The notes: generated from the sequence alone by a model not told the origin. 18,595 nt of DNA from Acidobacteriaceae bacterium (GCA_003162255.1 PMMJ01000373.1:25264-43858), one strand, 5' to 3'. Positions 8,265-16,172 are shown, counted from the first letter of the stretch. A program made the numbers and translations.

Positions 8265-9233
8265 ATGCCGGTACTGGACATATGCGTGGTCGGTGAAATC
8301 AATCTGGATCTGATCCTCTACGGGTTGCCCAAGGATCTGATACTGGATCGCGAGCTATTGGCTACTGGTCTGTCGCTCACGCTGGGCAGTTCGTCCGCGA
8401 TTTTTGCCCATAACCTGGCCATGCTCGGAACTAAGGTCGGTTTCATCTCGAAAACGGGCGGAGACCCGCTGGGAAAAATGGCACTGGAACGGCTGGCGGC
8501 TGCCGGGGTTGACGTAAGCCACGTAAAGCAGGCAGCCGGGCGGACACCGACGGGGCTAACCGTTGCCTTGCCCTACTTACAGCACCGTTACATCCTCACA
8601 TTTCCTGGCACTATGTTTGAGATGCAGTATTCCGACATCGACATGGAATACGTCCGGTCGGCGCGGCACCTGCACGTCTCGTCGTTTTATCTGCACCGGG
8701 CGTTGCGCCCGCGAATCCTGGATCTGTTCCGCCAAGCGAAAGCTGCGGGATTGTCCACGTCACTCGATACCAACGACGACCCCGAAAACAAGTGGGATCG
8801 GGACTTGTTGGAAGTGCTCAAGTATGTGGACGTCTTTCTTCCGAACGACCGTGAGGCGAAGAAGATTGCGCACACGGAAGATCTTTCCCAAGCCATTAAC
8901 ATACTCGCTGGGCTGGCGAAGGTCGTAGTAGTGAAGCGTGGCGCTGCGGCTGCCATCTGCCGGTCCGGGCAGGAGCAGTCGAGCCTGATACCTCCAACCG
9001 TGAAGACGGTAGACGACGTCGGCGCCGGAGACAGTTTCGATGCGGGGTTCATCCACCAACTGTTGCGGAAAGCAAAACTGGAGGATTGCCTGGCCTTCGC
9101 CAATTTGGCGGGAGCGTACTCAACCACTAAGGAAGGTGGCACCGAAGCATTTCGCGATCGCAACGCACTCACCAGTTTCATGCGCCAACAGTGGAACGCG
9201 GCTGGCCGGGGCGCATTGCCCTTGAAAGGGTAA
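8265..9233 (+). CDS. PfkB (ribokinase-like) family carbohydrate kinase
   Basis: This 322-residue cytosolic protein is of normal length for a ribokinase-fold sugar kinase. Visible family features: the first strand VVGEINLDLI, GGDPLGKMALERLAAAGVDVSHV (sugar-lid and substrate region), SLDTNDDPENKW, DVFLPNDREAKKI, and the C-terminal signature VDDVGAGDSFDAGF with the catalytic base Asp256 in G-A-G-D. It transfers the ATP gamma-phosphate to a sugar or sugar-phosphate hydroxyl. Likely substrates in this setting are tagatose-6-phosphate, a ketose, or 2-keto-3-deoxygluconate; the sequence alone cannot choose. It follows the gatZ-like gene on the same strand after a 243-bp gap with hairpins, so co-transcription is possible but not certain. 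Confidence 0.9.
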   Translation: MPVLDICVVGEINLDLILYGLPKDLILDRELLATGLSLTLGSSSAIFAHNLAMLGTKVGFISKTGGDPLGKMALERLAAAGVDVSHVKQAAGRTPTGLTVALPYLQHRYILTFPGTMFEMQYSDIDMEYVRSARHLHVSSFYLHRALRPRILDLFRQAKAAGLSTSLDTNDDPENKWDRDLLEVLKYVDVFLPNDREAKKIAHTEDLSQAINILAGLAKVVVVKRGAAAAICRSGQEQSSLIPPTVKTVDDVGAGDSFDAGFIHQLLRKAKLEDCLAFANLAGAYSTTKEGGTEAFRDRNALTSFMRQQWNAAGRGALPLKG

Positions 9234-9276
9234 TGGGCTTTTTCTGGGCAAGCGGAGTGTGCGTGAGAACGGGGTC

Positions 9277-9356
9277 GTCCCTCCGGGACTTTGGTCGTTT
9301 CTTCCACTTTTCCCTGCGCTGAAGCGCTGGGCTAAGCTGGGTCGCCCCTCTGGGGC
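9277..9356. repeat. Three tandem hairpins, probable dispersed intergenic repeat
   Basis: Stem 1: GTCCC/GGGAC (9277-9281, 9285-9289) with a 3-nt loop. Stem 2: CCCTGCGC/GCGCTGGG (9312-9319, 9324-9331) around TGAA, with one T-T mismatch. Stem 3: GCCCC/GGGGC (9344-9348, 9352-9356) with a 3-nt loop. They lie 44 bp after the pfkB stop. The regular three-stem layout resembles REP/BIME-like elements; I associate similar text with acidobacterial intergenic regions, but copy number cannot be seen in one window. It may also stabilise the pfkB mRNA end or stop transcription. Confidence 0.55.
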
Positions 9357-9489
9357 TGGATTCTCGAACATCAGGTTCCCGCCAAGTTGCCCGAAAATGA
9401 GTTCTCACGCACACACAAGCGGCCGGGGCAATCCTCACTTCGATCCATAGCGATCCAACCCGGGTTCGGGACGGTATTTACCACCAGTA

Positions 9490-9510
9490 CCCCCACCCCC
9501 CTCCCCCCTC
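9490..9510. repeat. C-rich low-complexity tract
   Basis: Runs of 5, 6 and 6 cytosines (9490-9494, 9496-9501, 9503-9508) are separated by single A or T. The minus strand therefore has three long G-runs. This could form a G-quadruplex-like or i-motif structure, but a fourth run is missing nearby. Confidence 0.5.
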
Positions 9511-9546
9511 TATCTAATGGAATCATGGGGTTAGCGGGAGTTTTTT

Positions 9547-9563
9547 GATTCGGTCTTTGAATC
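9547..9563. repeat. Small inverted repeat in A+T-rich intergenic DNA
   Basis: GATTC (9547-9551) and GAATC (9559-9563) flank a 7-nt loop, right after a T6 run at 9541-9546. The T-run precedes the hairpin on the + strand, so it could act as a terminator only for minus-strand transcription, and the stem is weak. Function unknown. Confidence 0.3.
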
Positions 9564-9607
9564 TAAAGGACTTACACCTAAAATATTCTGGAATAAGGAG
9601 TTAGGGG

Positions 9608-9631
9608 CAGCCGTCAGCTTTCAGCCGTCAG
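9608..9631. repeat. Short direct repeat CAGCCGTCAG, two copies
   Basis: CAGCCGTCAG occurs at 9608-9617 and 9622-9631, a 14-bp period with a CTTT spacer. It lies in the gene-free interval. No protein or RNA role is evident. Confidence 0.5.
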
Positions 9632-9812
9632 TCATCGGTAAAACCCAGCTACCGACCGGCCTGGGACAAGGGCTTCAGGACACCCAAGGAAAAAGGGCGC
9701 GGGGAGTGAATCCGCACCCTTTGCTTACCTCTAGTTCAATTATAGCAATTTCGACCCACCCACCCCGCCAACTTTTCGAACTTTATTTTGCCAGCCGATG
9801 CAATGAGTTATG

Positions 9813-9868
9813 GGGGAAATCGTCGAAATGGGGGGTTGACAAGATTTGGGGAAATCGAGATTTTCGAC
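9813..9868 (+). promoter_or_regulatory. Candidate promoter/operator region of the rhamnosidase gene
   Basis: A perfect -35-like TTGACA lies at 9836-9841. The best -10 at 17-bp spacing (9859-9864, GATTTT) is poor, so an activator may be needed if this is a promoter. GGGGAAATCG is present twice (9813-9822 and 9848-9857, 35 bp apart), and GTCGAAAT (9822-9829) is nearly inverted as ATTTTCGAC (9860-9868). Both pairs bracket the TTGACA, as an operator would. It lies about 100 bp upstream of the chosen start at 9971. Confidence 0.35.
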
Positions 9869-9970
9869 TGTCATCCTGCGGCGCATGGACTTTGAGTACC
9901 GCGTGTGAAATGATCCCGGCGTCGAATCGCAAATCGAAACGCTGCCGTCACCAACATGGGAGAGGTCGTC

Positions 9971-12739
9971 ATGCGTTTGAGCAACGTCTTTGAGTATTGT
10001 GCCGGTGTCATCATCTTCTTTATTGCTTCTTTGAGTCTGGCTGCCACGCCGCTGACTCTTACCAACTTGCGCTGCGAGTACAAATCCAACCCCGTCGGGA
10101 TTGACGTTCTACAACCTCGCCTGAGCTGGGAGATCGTCTCATCGGAACGAGGAACGGCTCAGACTGCGTACCAAATTCGCGTGGCGGCTTCCGCCGCGAA
10201 TTTGGCAAAGAGCCGGTTGCTGTGGGACTCGGGCAAGCAAACGTCGGATGCTTCCATTCAAGTTGTCTATCAGGGACCGGTTTTGCAAACCGGCCAGCGC
10301 TATTACTGGCAGGTGCAGGTCTGGGACAATCAGGGCCGCACCTCGGCGTGGAGCGAGCCGGCTTATTGGGAAATGGGATTACTGCAAGCCTCCGACTGGA
10401 AGGCCCGCTGGATCACTCCCAATGTGCAGGAAGATCCGGCGAAGTCTAACCCTGCGCCGCTGCTGCGCCGCGTCTTTGAAGGGAAGAAGAATATTGCCAG
10501 CGCCCGGCTCTACGCCTCGGCGATGGGGCTATACCAATTGGAGCTGAACGGCAAGCGGGTTGGCGACCAATACTTCACGCCGGGATGGACCGCCTATGAT
10601 TTTCGTTATCAGTACCAGACCTATGATGTCACCGCGCAGTTGAAACCGGGAAAGAACTGCCTGGGCGCTCTGCTCGGTGATGGCTGGTTCCGGGGAAACA
10701 TGGCATGGGGGCACAACCGCAATTCCTACGGAACGAAGTTGGCTTTGCTGGCGCAGTTGGTCATTACATATAAGGATGGCAAACAGGAAGTCATCGGTAC
10801 TGACGAGAAGTGGAAGGCGACGACCGGCCCCATTCTGACGTCCGATATCTACAACGGCGAGACTTACGATGCGCGTTTGGAACGCGCCGGATGGAGCGAC
10901 GCTGCTTACGATGACAAGGACTGGAAGGACGTAACGTTGCTCGACTCGCCCAAGGCAAAGTTGGTGGCTCCGGCTGGGCCGCCGGTGCTGGCGATTGAAG
11001 AAGTCAAGCCGGTCAAAGTAATCAAGACTCCAAACGGCGACACCGTGCTCGATATGGGACAGAACATGGTGGGTTGGGTGCGATTCCGGGTGACGGCGCC
11101 GGACGGCACCACGATCACGCTGCGTCATGCCGAGGTTCTCGACAGCAAAGGCAATCTCTACACGGAGAATCTGCGGGCGGCCCAGGAGACCAATCGCTAC
11201 ACCGCAAAAGGCCAAGGCGTCGAAACCTTCGAACCACACTTTACGTTTCAGGGCTTCCGCTATGTGGCGGTCGACGGATGGCCCGGAGAACTCACTCTCG
11301 ATGCTTTCACCGGGGTTGTGGTTCATTCGGCGATCGATCCTACCGGCACCTTCGAAACTTCGAATGTGCTGCTGAACAAGTTGCAGCACAACATCGTCTG
11401 GGGGCAGAAGGGAAACTTTGTTGACGTGCCTACGGATTGCCCGCAGCGCGATGAGCGACTGGGCTGGACCGGAGATGCTGAAGTGTTTTCAATGACGGCA
11501 GGTTTTAATCACGACTCCGCCGCCTTCTATACCAAGTGGCTGAAGGATGTTGCCCTCGATCAGCAAGACGACGGGGCCGTGCCGCATGTGATTCCGAACA
11601 TTCTTTCGCATAAGACGCGCAAGGGAGAGTCCGCCTCGGCCGGCTGGGCCGATGTAGCGACGGTGCTGCCCTGGACGCTTTATCTTTCGTATGGAGACCG
11701 GCGCATTTTGGAGGAGCAATATCCCAGCATGAAGGCCTGGGTGGAATACATGCGGCGCGAAGCGGGCGACCGATTCATCTGGAGCAGTGGATTTAGCTTC
11801 GGGGACTGGCTCGCTTTCGCCACAACAGAATCGGATTATCCTGGAGCCACTACCGACAAGGACTTAATCCAGACCGCGTATTTTGCCCGCTCCACCGACT
11901 TGCTGCGCGCCACCGCCGAAGTCCTGGGGAAGAAGGAAGACGCCGTTTTCTATGCCGGACTGCTTGATCGCATACGGGCTGCCTTCCAAAAAGAGTTCGT
12001 CACTCCGAATGGGCGGCTTTCTTCCAACACCCAGACCGCATATGCGCTTGCCCTGGCTTTCGATCTCTTGCCGCAGTCGCAACGCAAGGAGGCAGCCGAA
12101 CGTTTAGCCGAGGATGTCCGCGCGTTCAAGCACATCACGACGGGTTTTCTGGGCACGCCCCTGATCTGCCAGGTGCTGAGCGACTACGGATATTTCGACG
12201 AAGCCTATATGCTGCTGAACCGGACAGAGTATCCCTCATGGCTGTACCCGGTGACGAAGGACGCCACCACTATCTGGGAGCGATGGGATGGCATCAAGCC
12301 GGACGGATCTTTCCAGGACAGCGGAATGAATTCGTTCAATCACTACGCCTACGGTGCGATTGGCGAGTGGATGTATAGCGTAATTGCGGGGATTGAGATC
12401 GACCCCAAGCAACCGGGCTACAAACACATCCTGATCCAGCCGCATCCCGGCGGAGGATTGAGCATGGCGAAAGCTTCGGTGCACAGTATGTACGGCAAAG
12501 TCGCTTCGTCATGGGAACTGAAGGACGGGAAGATGACGCTGCGAGTCGAGGTTCCCGCGAACACAACTGCTACCGTACGGCTGCCCAAAGCCAAGCTGGA
12601 ACAGGTGACGGAGAACGGGAAACCTCTGCAGTCGAGTCCGGGGATTTCGGGCGCGCGGCAAAGCGATGATGCGGTGTTCGCGGAAGCCGGCTCCGGGAGC
12701 TACGTTTTCGATTTCAGTTACCCGAACTCCGCGCACTAA
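9971..12739 (+). CDS. Secreted alpha-L-rhamnosidase, GH78
   Basis: The protein is 922 residues from the ATG at 9971, preferred over the in-frame ATG at 9956 because AGAGG (9961-9965) sits 5 nt upstream of it and the signal peptide then starts MRLSNVF with the core GVIIFFIASLSLAA. Domain order fits GH78: N-terminal beta domains (LTNLRCEYKSNPVGIDVLQPRLSW; WITPN; LYASAMGLYQLELNGKRVGDQYFTPGWTAYDFRYQYQTYDVT), then an (alpha/alpha)6 barrel with PTDCPQRDERLGWTGDAE. Asp494-Glu495 lie in the DERLGW motif that carries the catalytic acid, and TIWERWDG with Glu770 is conserved. A C-terminal beta domain ends the protein. It hydrolyses terminal alpha-L-rhamnose from pectic side chains, gums or glycosides, probably in the periplasm or outside the cell. 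The next gene is convergent, so it is transcribed alone or ends an operon. Confidence 0.95.
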   Translation: MRLSNVFEYCAGVIIFFIASLSLAATPLTLTNLRCEYKSNPVGIDVLQPRLSWEIVSSERGTAQTAYQIRVAASAANLAKSRLLWDSGKQTSDASIQVVYQGPVLQTGQRYYWQVQVWDNQGRTSAWSEPAYWEMGLLQASDWKARWITPNVQEDPAKSNPAPLLRRVFEGKKNIASARLYASAMGLYQLELNGKRVGDQYFTPGWTAYDFRYQYQTYDVTAQLKPGKNCLGALLGDGWFRGNMAWGHNRNSYGTKLALLAQLVITYKDGKQEVIGTDEKWKATTGPILTSDIYNGETYDARLERAGWSDAAYDDKDWKDVTLLDSPKAKLVAPAGPPVLAIEEVKPVKVIKTPNGDTVLDMGQNMVGWVRFRVTAPDGTTITLRHAEVLDSKGNLYTENLRAAQETNRYTAKGQGVETFEPHFTFQGFRYVAVDGWPGELTLDAFTGVVVHSAIDPTGTFETSNVLLNKLQHNIVWGQKGNFVDVPTDCPQRDERLGWTGDAEVFSMTAGFNHDSAAFYTKWLKDVALDQQDDGAVPHVIPNILSHKTRKGESASAGWADVATVLPWTLYLSYGDRRILEEQYPSMKAWVEYMRREAGDRFIWSSGFSFGDWLAFATTESDYPGATTDKDLIQTAYFARSTDLLRATAEVLGKKEDAVFYAGLLDRIRAAFQKEFVTPNGRLSSNTQTAYALALAFDLLPQSQRKEAAERLAEDVRAFKHITTGFLGTPLICQVLSDYGYFDEAYMLLNRTEYPSWLYPVTKDATTIWERWDGIKPDGSFQDSGMNSFNHYAYGAIGEWMYSVIAGIEIDPKQPGYKHILIQPHPGGGLSMAKASVHSMYGKVASSWELKDGKMTLRVEVPANTTATVRLPKAKLEQVTENGKPLQSSPGISGARQSDDAVFAEAGSGSYVFDFSYPNSAH

Positions 12740-12743
12740 CTTA

Positions 12744-12758
12744 GCCAGTCGCACTGGC
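12744..12758. terminator. Candidate bidirectional terminator between convergent genes
   Basis: GCCAGT (12744-12749), loop CGC, ACTGGC (12753-12758) form a perfect 6-bp stem in the 34-bp gap between two convergent stops (12739 and 12774). Only a short TTT follows on the + strand and a short run of mixed A/T on the other side, so termination strength would be modest. Position is the main argument. Confidence 0.45.
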
Positions 12759-12773
12759 GCTTTGAGTTACTCG

Positions 12774-14576
12774 TCACGGCACGATCGGGAGAACCAGAGC
12801 CGAAGGCCGAGACTTGTCGTGGTAAATGACGTTGGTTGCTTTCACCCCGTGCGTTCCACGCGACTGATCCTCACCCGTATTGAGGTTTCGATCGAATCGC
12901 GGGAAATTGCTGCTGGAGACCTCAAGGCGCAATATATGTCCGGGCAGGAAGACGTTACTCGTCGCCCAAAGGTCCAGGGTGATGTGATAGATCTCCCGGG
13001 GATTTCCCAGTTCCGGTTTTTCCTGCGAATTGCGGTAGCGGAGGCGCAAAATGCCTTCCGTCAAATTCTGGGCAAATCCGTTCGGCCAGACGTCCACCAG
13101 TTTCCCGGTAAAATCCGTGTCGACCGCAGAACTGCTGACATACAGGTCGAGTGAAATCGGGCCCGTGACTTCGGTGTTCTGGGTAAATGCTGGCGACGAG
13201 AATACGAGCACATCGCCGCGCGCTTCTGCAGGCCGCTGGTCCTCGGGACCGATCCCCGTCGGCAGCGGACCGCAACAAAGAGGCCCGCCAATCGTGGGGA
13301 CCGCGTCGCTCGGATCGTAGATGTATTGGTCGGGCTTCTCCTCGGTTGGCGCGGTTGTACTTAGCGTGCCGCCTCCTTCAAGACCATTCGCGGGTTTGGC
13401 CGAGTGCAGGTAGTACCGCGTTGCCTTTGCGCGCGGCAGCGGCCAGTCATCTTCTTCGCGCCAGTCGTTCTTGCCCATGACGAAGATCTTCACCGGTTTT
13501 TCGTGGTCCGATGCATTCGCTGTGCCTTTCAGGAGAGTGTCGTACCAGCGCAGCATCGCTTCATCCAGATCGAACGGCAACTTGTTTCCGAAATCGACGT
13601 CGCCAACTTTTGCCTCACTCCATCCGCCGGCATGGCCGCCAACGTAAATCATCAGTCGCTGGCCGCCGCGCGCTGCCTCCGTGCCGGCCTCGTTCTTGAG
13701 GCGCGAATAATTCCTTAGCGTCCCGCCCAGAAAAATGTCGTACCACGCGCCCAGGCTGAATACCGGAACTTGAACGTTCGCGTAGTGATCTTCGATCGAC
13801 CACCGTTTCCAGTAGTCGTCGTAGTCGGGATGCGCGAGCCAGTCGGTGAAATAAGGCGCCAGCCCTGCAGCCGGGGGTGTTTCGAGGATGGGATACGAAC
13901 GCAGCGGCAGGGTTTGAGTCCAACCCACCGCGTCATTGCTTGATTCTACGCGGCGGCTCATGGTGTTCTCCGCCAATCCCGTCGTCCACGACTCGTTGAA
14001 CCATTGCTCGAACGCACCGCCCTGGTAGGTCCATCCGTCGTGATAGTTGGACGCCGTGAAGTTGGGACAAATACCGGCGAGATGGGGCGGCTGGGCAATG
14101 GCCGCCAGATACTGCGTCGCGCCGACGTAGGAACCACCGAACATCCCGACCTTTCCGTTGGAATAGGGAAGAGCAGCCACCCATTCAACCGTGTCGAAGC
14201 CGTCCTGAGATTCGTTCTTGAAGGGATACCAATCACCCTCCGAGGCGTATCTTCCCCGAACGTCCTGTGTGACCACTACATAGCCGCGTGCCGCAGCCCT
14301 CAGGCAAAAGTCTGCCGATCCGTTTCTGTCATAGGGGGTGCGTGTCAACAGCACCGGAAACTTGCCGTCTGCCTTGGGGCGGCAAATATCTGCGCGCAAC
14401 GTGACGCCGTCGCGCATCTTCGCGGGCACGCCTCGTTCGACGGTCACTTCGTAACTATCCGCCGCCCTGACTCCGACCGGTGCCAGGACCGTTAGGACGA
14501 CGAAACAATAAGCTAGTAGCGCACGGGAACGCATCCGCGCTCGCATTCCTCGCGCGGCAGACATCGCTTTCTTCAT
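12774..14576 (-). CDS. Secreted CocE/NonD family serine hydrolase (X-Pro dipeptidyl-peptidase-like)
   Basis: This 600-residue protein has AAAGG about 8 nt upstream of its ATG and a signal peptide (MKKAMSAARGMRARMRSR, hydrophobic core, cleavage near VRA-AD). The N-terminal alpha/beta-hydrolase part has MRDGVTLRADICRP, TRTPYDR, DVRGRYASEGDW and the nucleophile elbow GMFGGSYVG with Ser149. Asp280 (WYDIFLGG) and His315 (GGHAGG) complete a plausible triad, spaced much as in cocaine esterase and alpha-amino-acid ester hydrolases. The C-terminal half (VLVFSSPAFTQNTEVTGPISLDLYVSS, PGHILRLEVSSSNFPRFDRNLNTG) is the jelly-roll PepX_C domain. Family members cleave esters, acyl-amides or Xaa-Pro peptides. 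Its place beside glycan genes allows a de-esterifying role, but nothing in the sequence proves it. Confidence 0.9.
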   Translation of the reverse strand: MKKAMSAARGMRARMRSRALLAYCFVVLTVLAPVGVRAADSYEVTVERGVPAKMRDGVTLRADICRPKADGKFPVLLTRTPYDRNGSADFCLRAAARGYVVVTQDVRGRYASEGDWYPFKNESQDGFDTVEWVAALPYSNGKVGMFGGSYVGATQYLAAIAQPPHLAGICPNFTASNYHDGWTYQGGAFEQWFNESWTTGLAENTMSRRVESSNDAVGWTQTLPLRSYPILETPPAAGLAPYFTDWLAHPDYDDYWKRWSIEDHYANVQVPVFSLGAWYDIFLGGTLRNYSRLKNEAGTEAARGGQRLMIYVGGHAGGWSEAKVGDVDFGNKLPFDLDEAMLRWYDTLLKGTANASDHEKPVKIFVMGKNDWREEDDWPLPRAKATRYYLHSAKPANGLEGGGTLSTTAPTEEKPDQYIYDPSDAVPTIGGPLCCGPLPTGIGPEDQRPAEARGDVLVFSSPAFTQNTEVTGPISLDLYVSSSAVDTDFTGKLVDVWPNGFAQNLTEGILRLRYRNSQEKPELGNPREIYHITLDLWATSNVFLPGHILRLEVSSSNFPRFDRNLNTGEDQSRGTHGVKATNVIYHDKSRPSALVLPIVP

Positions 14577-14619
14577 TCATTCCGCCTTTGTTAATTGCTG
14601 GATTCGCTTGTCGGTTCGC

Positions 14620-14653
14620 AGACTAGGCCATTGCCATCCCTGTGTCAAGGCAA
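14620..14653 (-). promoter_or_regulatory. Candidate sigma-70 promoter and overlapping operator for the CocE-like gene
   Basis: Reading the minus strand, TTGACA (14648-14643) is followed after exactly 17 bp by TAGTCT (14625-14620), a perfect -35 with a weak -10, about 44 bp from the ATG at 14576. TTGCC (14631-14635) and GGCAA (14649-14653) form an inverted repeat with a 13-bp centre that covers the -35 and spacer, a typical repressor-site position. The region lies in the 193-bp divergent gap shared with the uxaC-like operon, so one regulator could control both. Confidence 0.4.
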
Positions 14654-14769
14654 GTCCGCCGTATTGAGATTCGCGCCCAGGAGGAGCGCGTGTATGCTGG
14701 TGGTCAGGTTGCATCGCCGCTACTGCAACGCCGTTCGCCGATGCGAAGCAAGAAGGTGGAGTCGGAGTC

Positions 14770-16161
14770 ATGCTGATCCATCAAGACCGTCTGTTCCCTG
14801 CCGAACCCAGTGCACGAAAGATCGCCAGGACGCTCTATGAGCAGGTCCGTTCGTTGCCTATCGTTAGTCCACACGGGCATACGCAAGCGGCATGGTTTGC
14901 CCGGAACGAGCCTTTCCCCGATCCGGCAAAGCTCTTCGTGCAGCCCGACCACTACATCTATCGCATGCTCTACAGCCAGGGAGTCTCGTTTGAGGAACTC
15001 GAACTGGGGCAGCCGGAGCTGAAGGATGCGCGGAGAGTCTGGCACATTTTCGCTCGCCACTATTACCTGTTCCGCGGAACGCCGACACGCTTGTGGCTGG
15101 ACTTTGCCTTCCAGGAACTTTTCGGGCTGAACGATCGGCTGTCAGAAAGGACCGCCGATCTGTATTTCGACACCATCTCGGAAAAGCTGCGGACGCCGGA
15201 GTTCCTGCCCCGCGCTCTTTACGAGCGTTTTAATTTGGAAGTGCTGGCAACGACCGACTCCCCGCTCGATTCGCTGGCCGATCACAGGGCCATATGGGAA
15301 TCGAACTGGAAGGCAAGGATTCTACCGACCTTTCGGCCTGACCCGGTTGTCGATCCTGAGTTTGCGGGGTTTGCGGACAATATCGCGAAGCTCGGCGAGA
15401 AGACCGGGGAAGACACGTCGACGTGGGCGGGTTACCTGAACGCGCTGCGCAAGACGCGCGACCGCTTCCGCGAACTCGGCTGCACGGCAACCGACCACGG
15501 GCATCCCAGCGCACGAACCGCAAATCTTTCCGCGGCAGAGTCTGCGGAGCTTTTTCATCGAGTGCTTGCCGGTAACACTGATGCCCAGCAGCATGAACTA
15601 TTCCGCGCGCAGATGTTGACCGAAATGGCGCGGATGAGCGTCGAAGACGGGTTGGTCATGCAGATTCATCCGGGCAGCGCGCGCAACCACAATCGCGAGC
15701 TCTATGAGCGCTACGGCCGCGACGTGGGCGCGGACATTCCGATGCCCACGAATTATGTGGACGCGCTGCGCCCGCTGCTCGACCAGTTTGGCAATGAGCG
15801 CGAGCTGACGATCATTCTTTTCACGCTGGATGAGTCGACCTACAGCCGGGAACTGGCTCCGCTGGCCGGGCACTATCCGTGCCTGCGGCTGGGACCGCCG
15901 TGGTGGTTTCACGACAGTCCGGAGGGGCTGATGCGTTTCCGCGAACGCGTGACGGAGACGGCGGGCTTCTACAATACGGTGGGGTTCAACGACGACACCC
16001 GGGCCTTCCTTTCGATTCCGGCGCGGCACGATGTGGCGCGGCGAGTGGATTGCGCCTTCCTGGCGAAGCTTGTCGCCGAGCACCGACTGGAGGAAGAAGA
16101 GGCTGTGGAAGTGGCACACGACCTCGCCTATGGGTTGGTGAAAGAGACATATAAGTTGTAA
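14770..16161 (+). CDS. uxaC: Uronate isomerase (glucuronate/galacturonate isomerase), divergent subfamily
   Basis: This 463-residue cytosolic protein has normal UxaC length. GGAG at 14758-14761 is 8 nt before the ATG. UxaC belongs to the amidohydrolase superfamily and interconverts D-glucuronate/D-fructuronate and D-galacturonate/D-tagaturonate. Matching segments compared with E. coli UxaC: metal-binding His35-Gly-His37 (E. coli H-C-H), TTDSPLDSL at 161-169, ATDHGH with Asp242-His243, IHPGSARNHN around 299-308 (E. coli HIGALRNNN), and NDDTRAF with Asp409 aligned to the metal-site Asp of TDSRSF. Several otherwise conserved neighbours differ (DYHCH is SPHGH, TDSR is DDTR), so it belongs to a divergent branch and substrate preference could differ. 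It is followed 11 bp later by an ExuT-like transporter, supporting uronate catabolism. Confidence 0.88.
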   Translation: MLIHQDRLFPAEPSARKIARTLYEQVRSLPIVSPHGHTQAAWFARNEPFPDPAKLFVQPDHYIYRMLYSQGVSFEELELGQPELKDARRVWHIFARHYYLFRGTPTRLWLDFAFQELFGLNDRLSERTADLYFDTISEKLRTPEFLPRALYERFNLEVLATTDSPLDSLADHRAIWESNWKARILPTFRPDPVVDPEFAGFADNIAKLGEKTGEDTSTWAGYLNALRKTRDRFRELGCTATDHGHPSARTANLSAAESAELFHRVLAGNTDAQQHELFRAQMLTEMARMSVEDGLVMQIHPGSARNHNRELYERYGRDVGADIPMPTNYVDALRPLLDQFGNERELTIILFTLDESTYSRELAPLAGHYPCLRLGPPWWFHDSPEGLMRFRERVTETAGFYNTVGFNDDTRAFLSIPARHDVARRVDCAFLAKLVAEHRLEEEEAVEVAHDLAYGLVKETYKL

Positions 16162-16172
16162 CGAACGCGAAA

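Larger units (their letters stand above)
9234..9970. other. Gene-free interval of about 740 bp before the rhamnosidase gene
   Basis: No open frame here has a coding character or recognisable protein. The interval holds, in order, three adjacent hairpins (9277-9356), a C-rich tract (9490-9510), an A+T-rich stretch with a GATTC/GAATC inverted repeat (9547-9563), a duplicated 10-mer (9608-9631), an A+T-rich stretch around 9731-9790, and a TTGACA box with flanking repeats (9813-9868). It separates the pfkB end from the GH78 leader and looks like an accumulation of dispersed intergenic elements plus the rhamnosidase promoter. Confidence 0.7.

Noticed and set aside
9277..9360. CRISPR-like repeats
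   Set aside because: The three hairpin units differ in sequence, there are no equal-length spacers, and no cas gene is nearby.
9490..9510. G-quadruplex on the minus strand
   Set aside because: Only three separated G-runs are present. A canonical four-run motif is not complete within a short loop distance.
9956..9970. ATG at 9956 as the rhamnosidase start
   Set aside because: No purine-rich site precedes it, while AGAGG lies 5 nt before the ATG at 9971, which gives a cleaner signal peptide.
9706..9993. A 95-codon plus-strand frame upstream of the rhamnosidase
   Set aside because: It runs through the A+T-rich promoter-like region and into the rhamnosidase start in another frame. There is no ribosome site or protein similarity.
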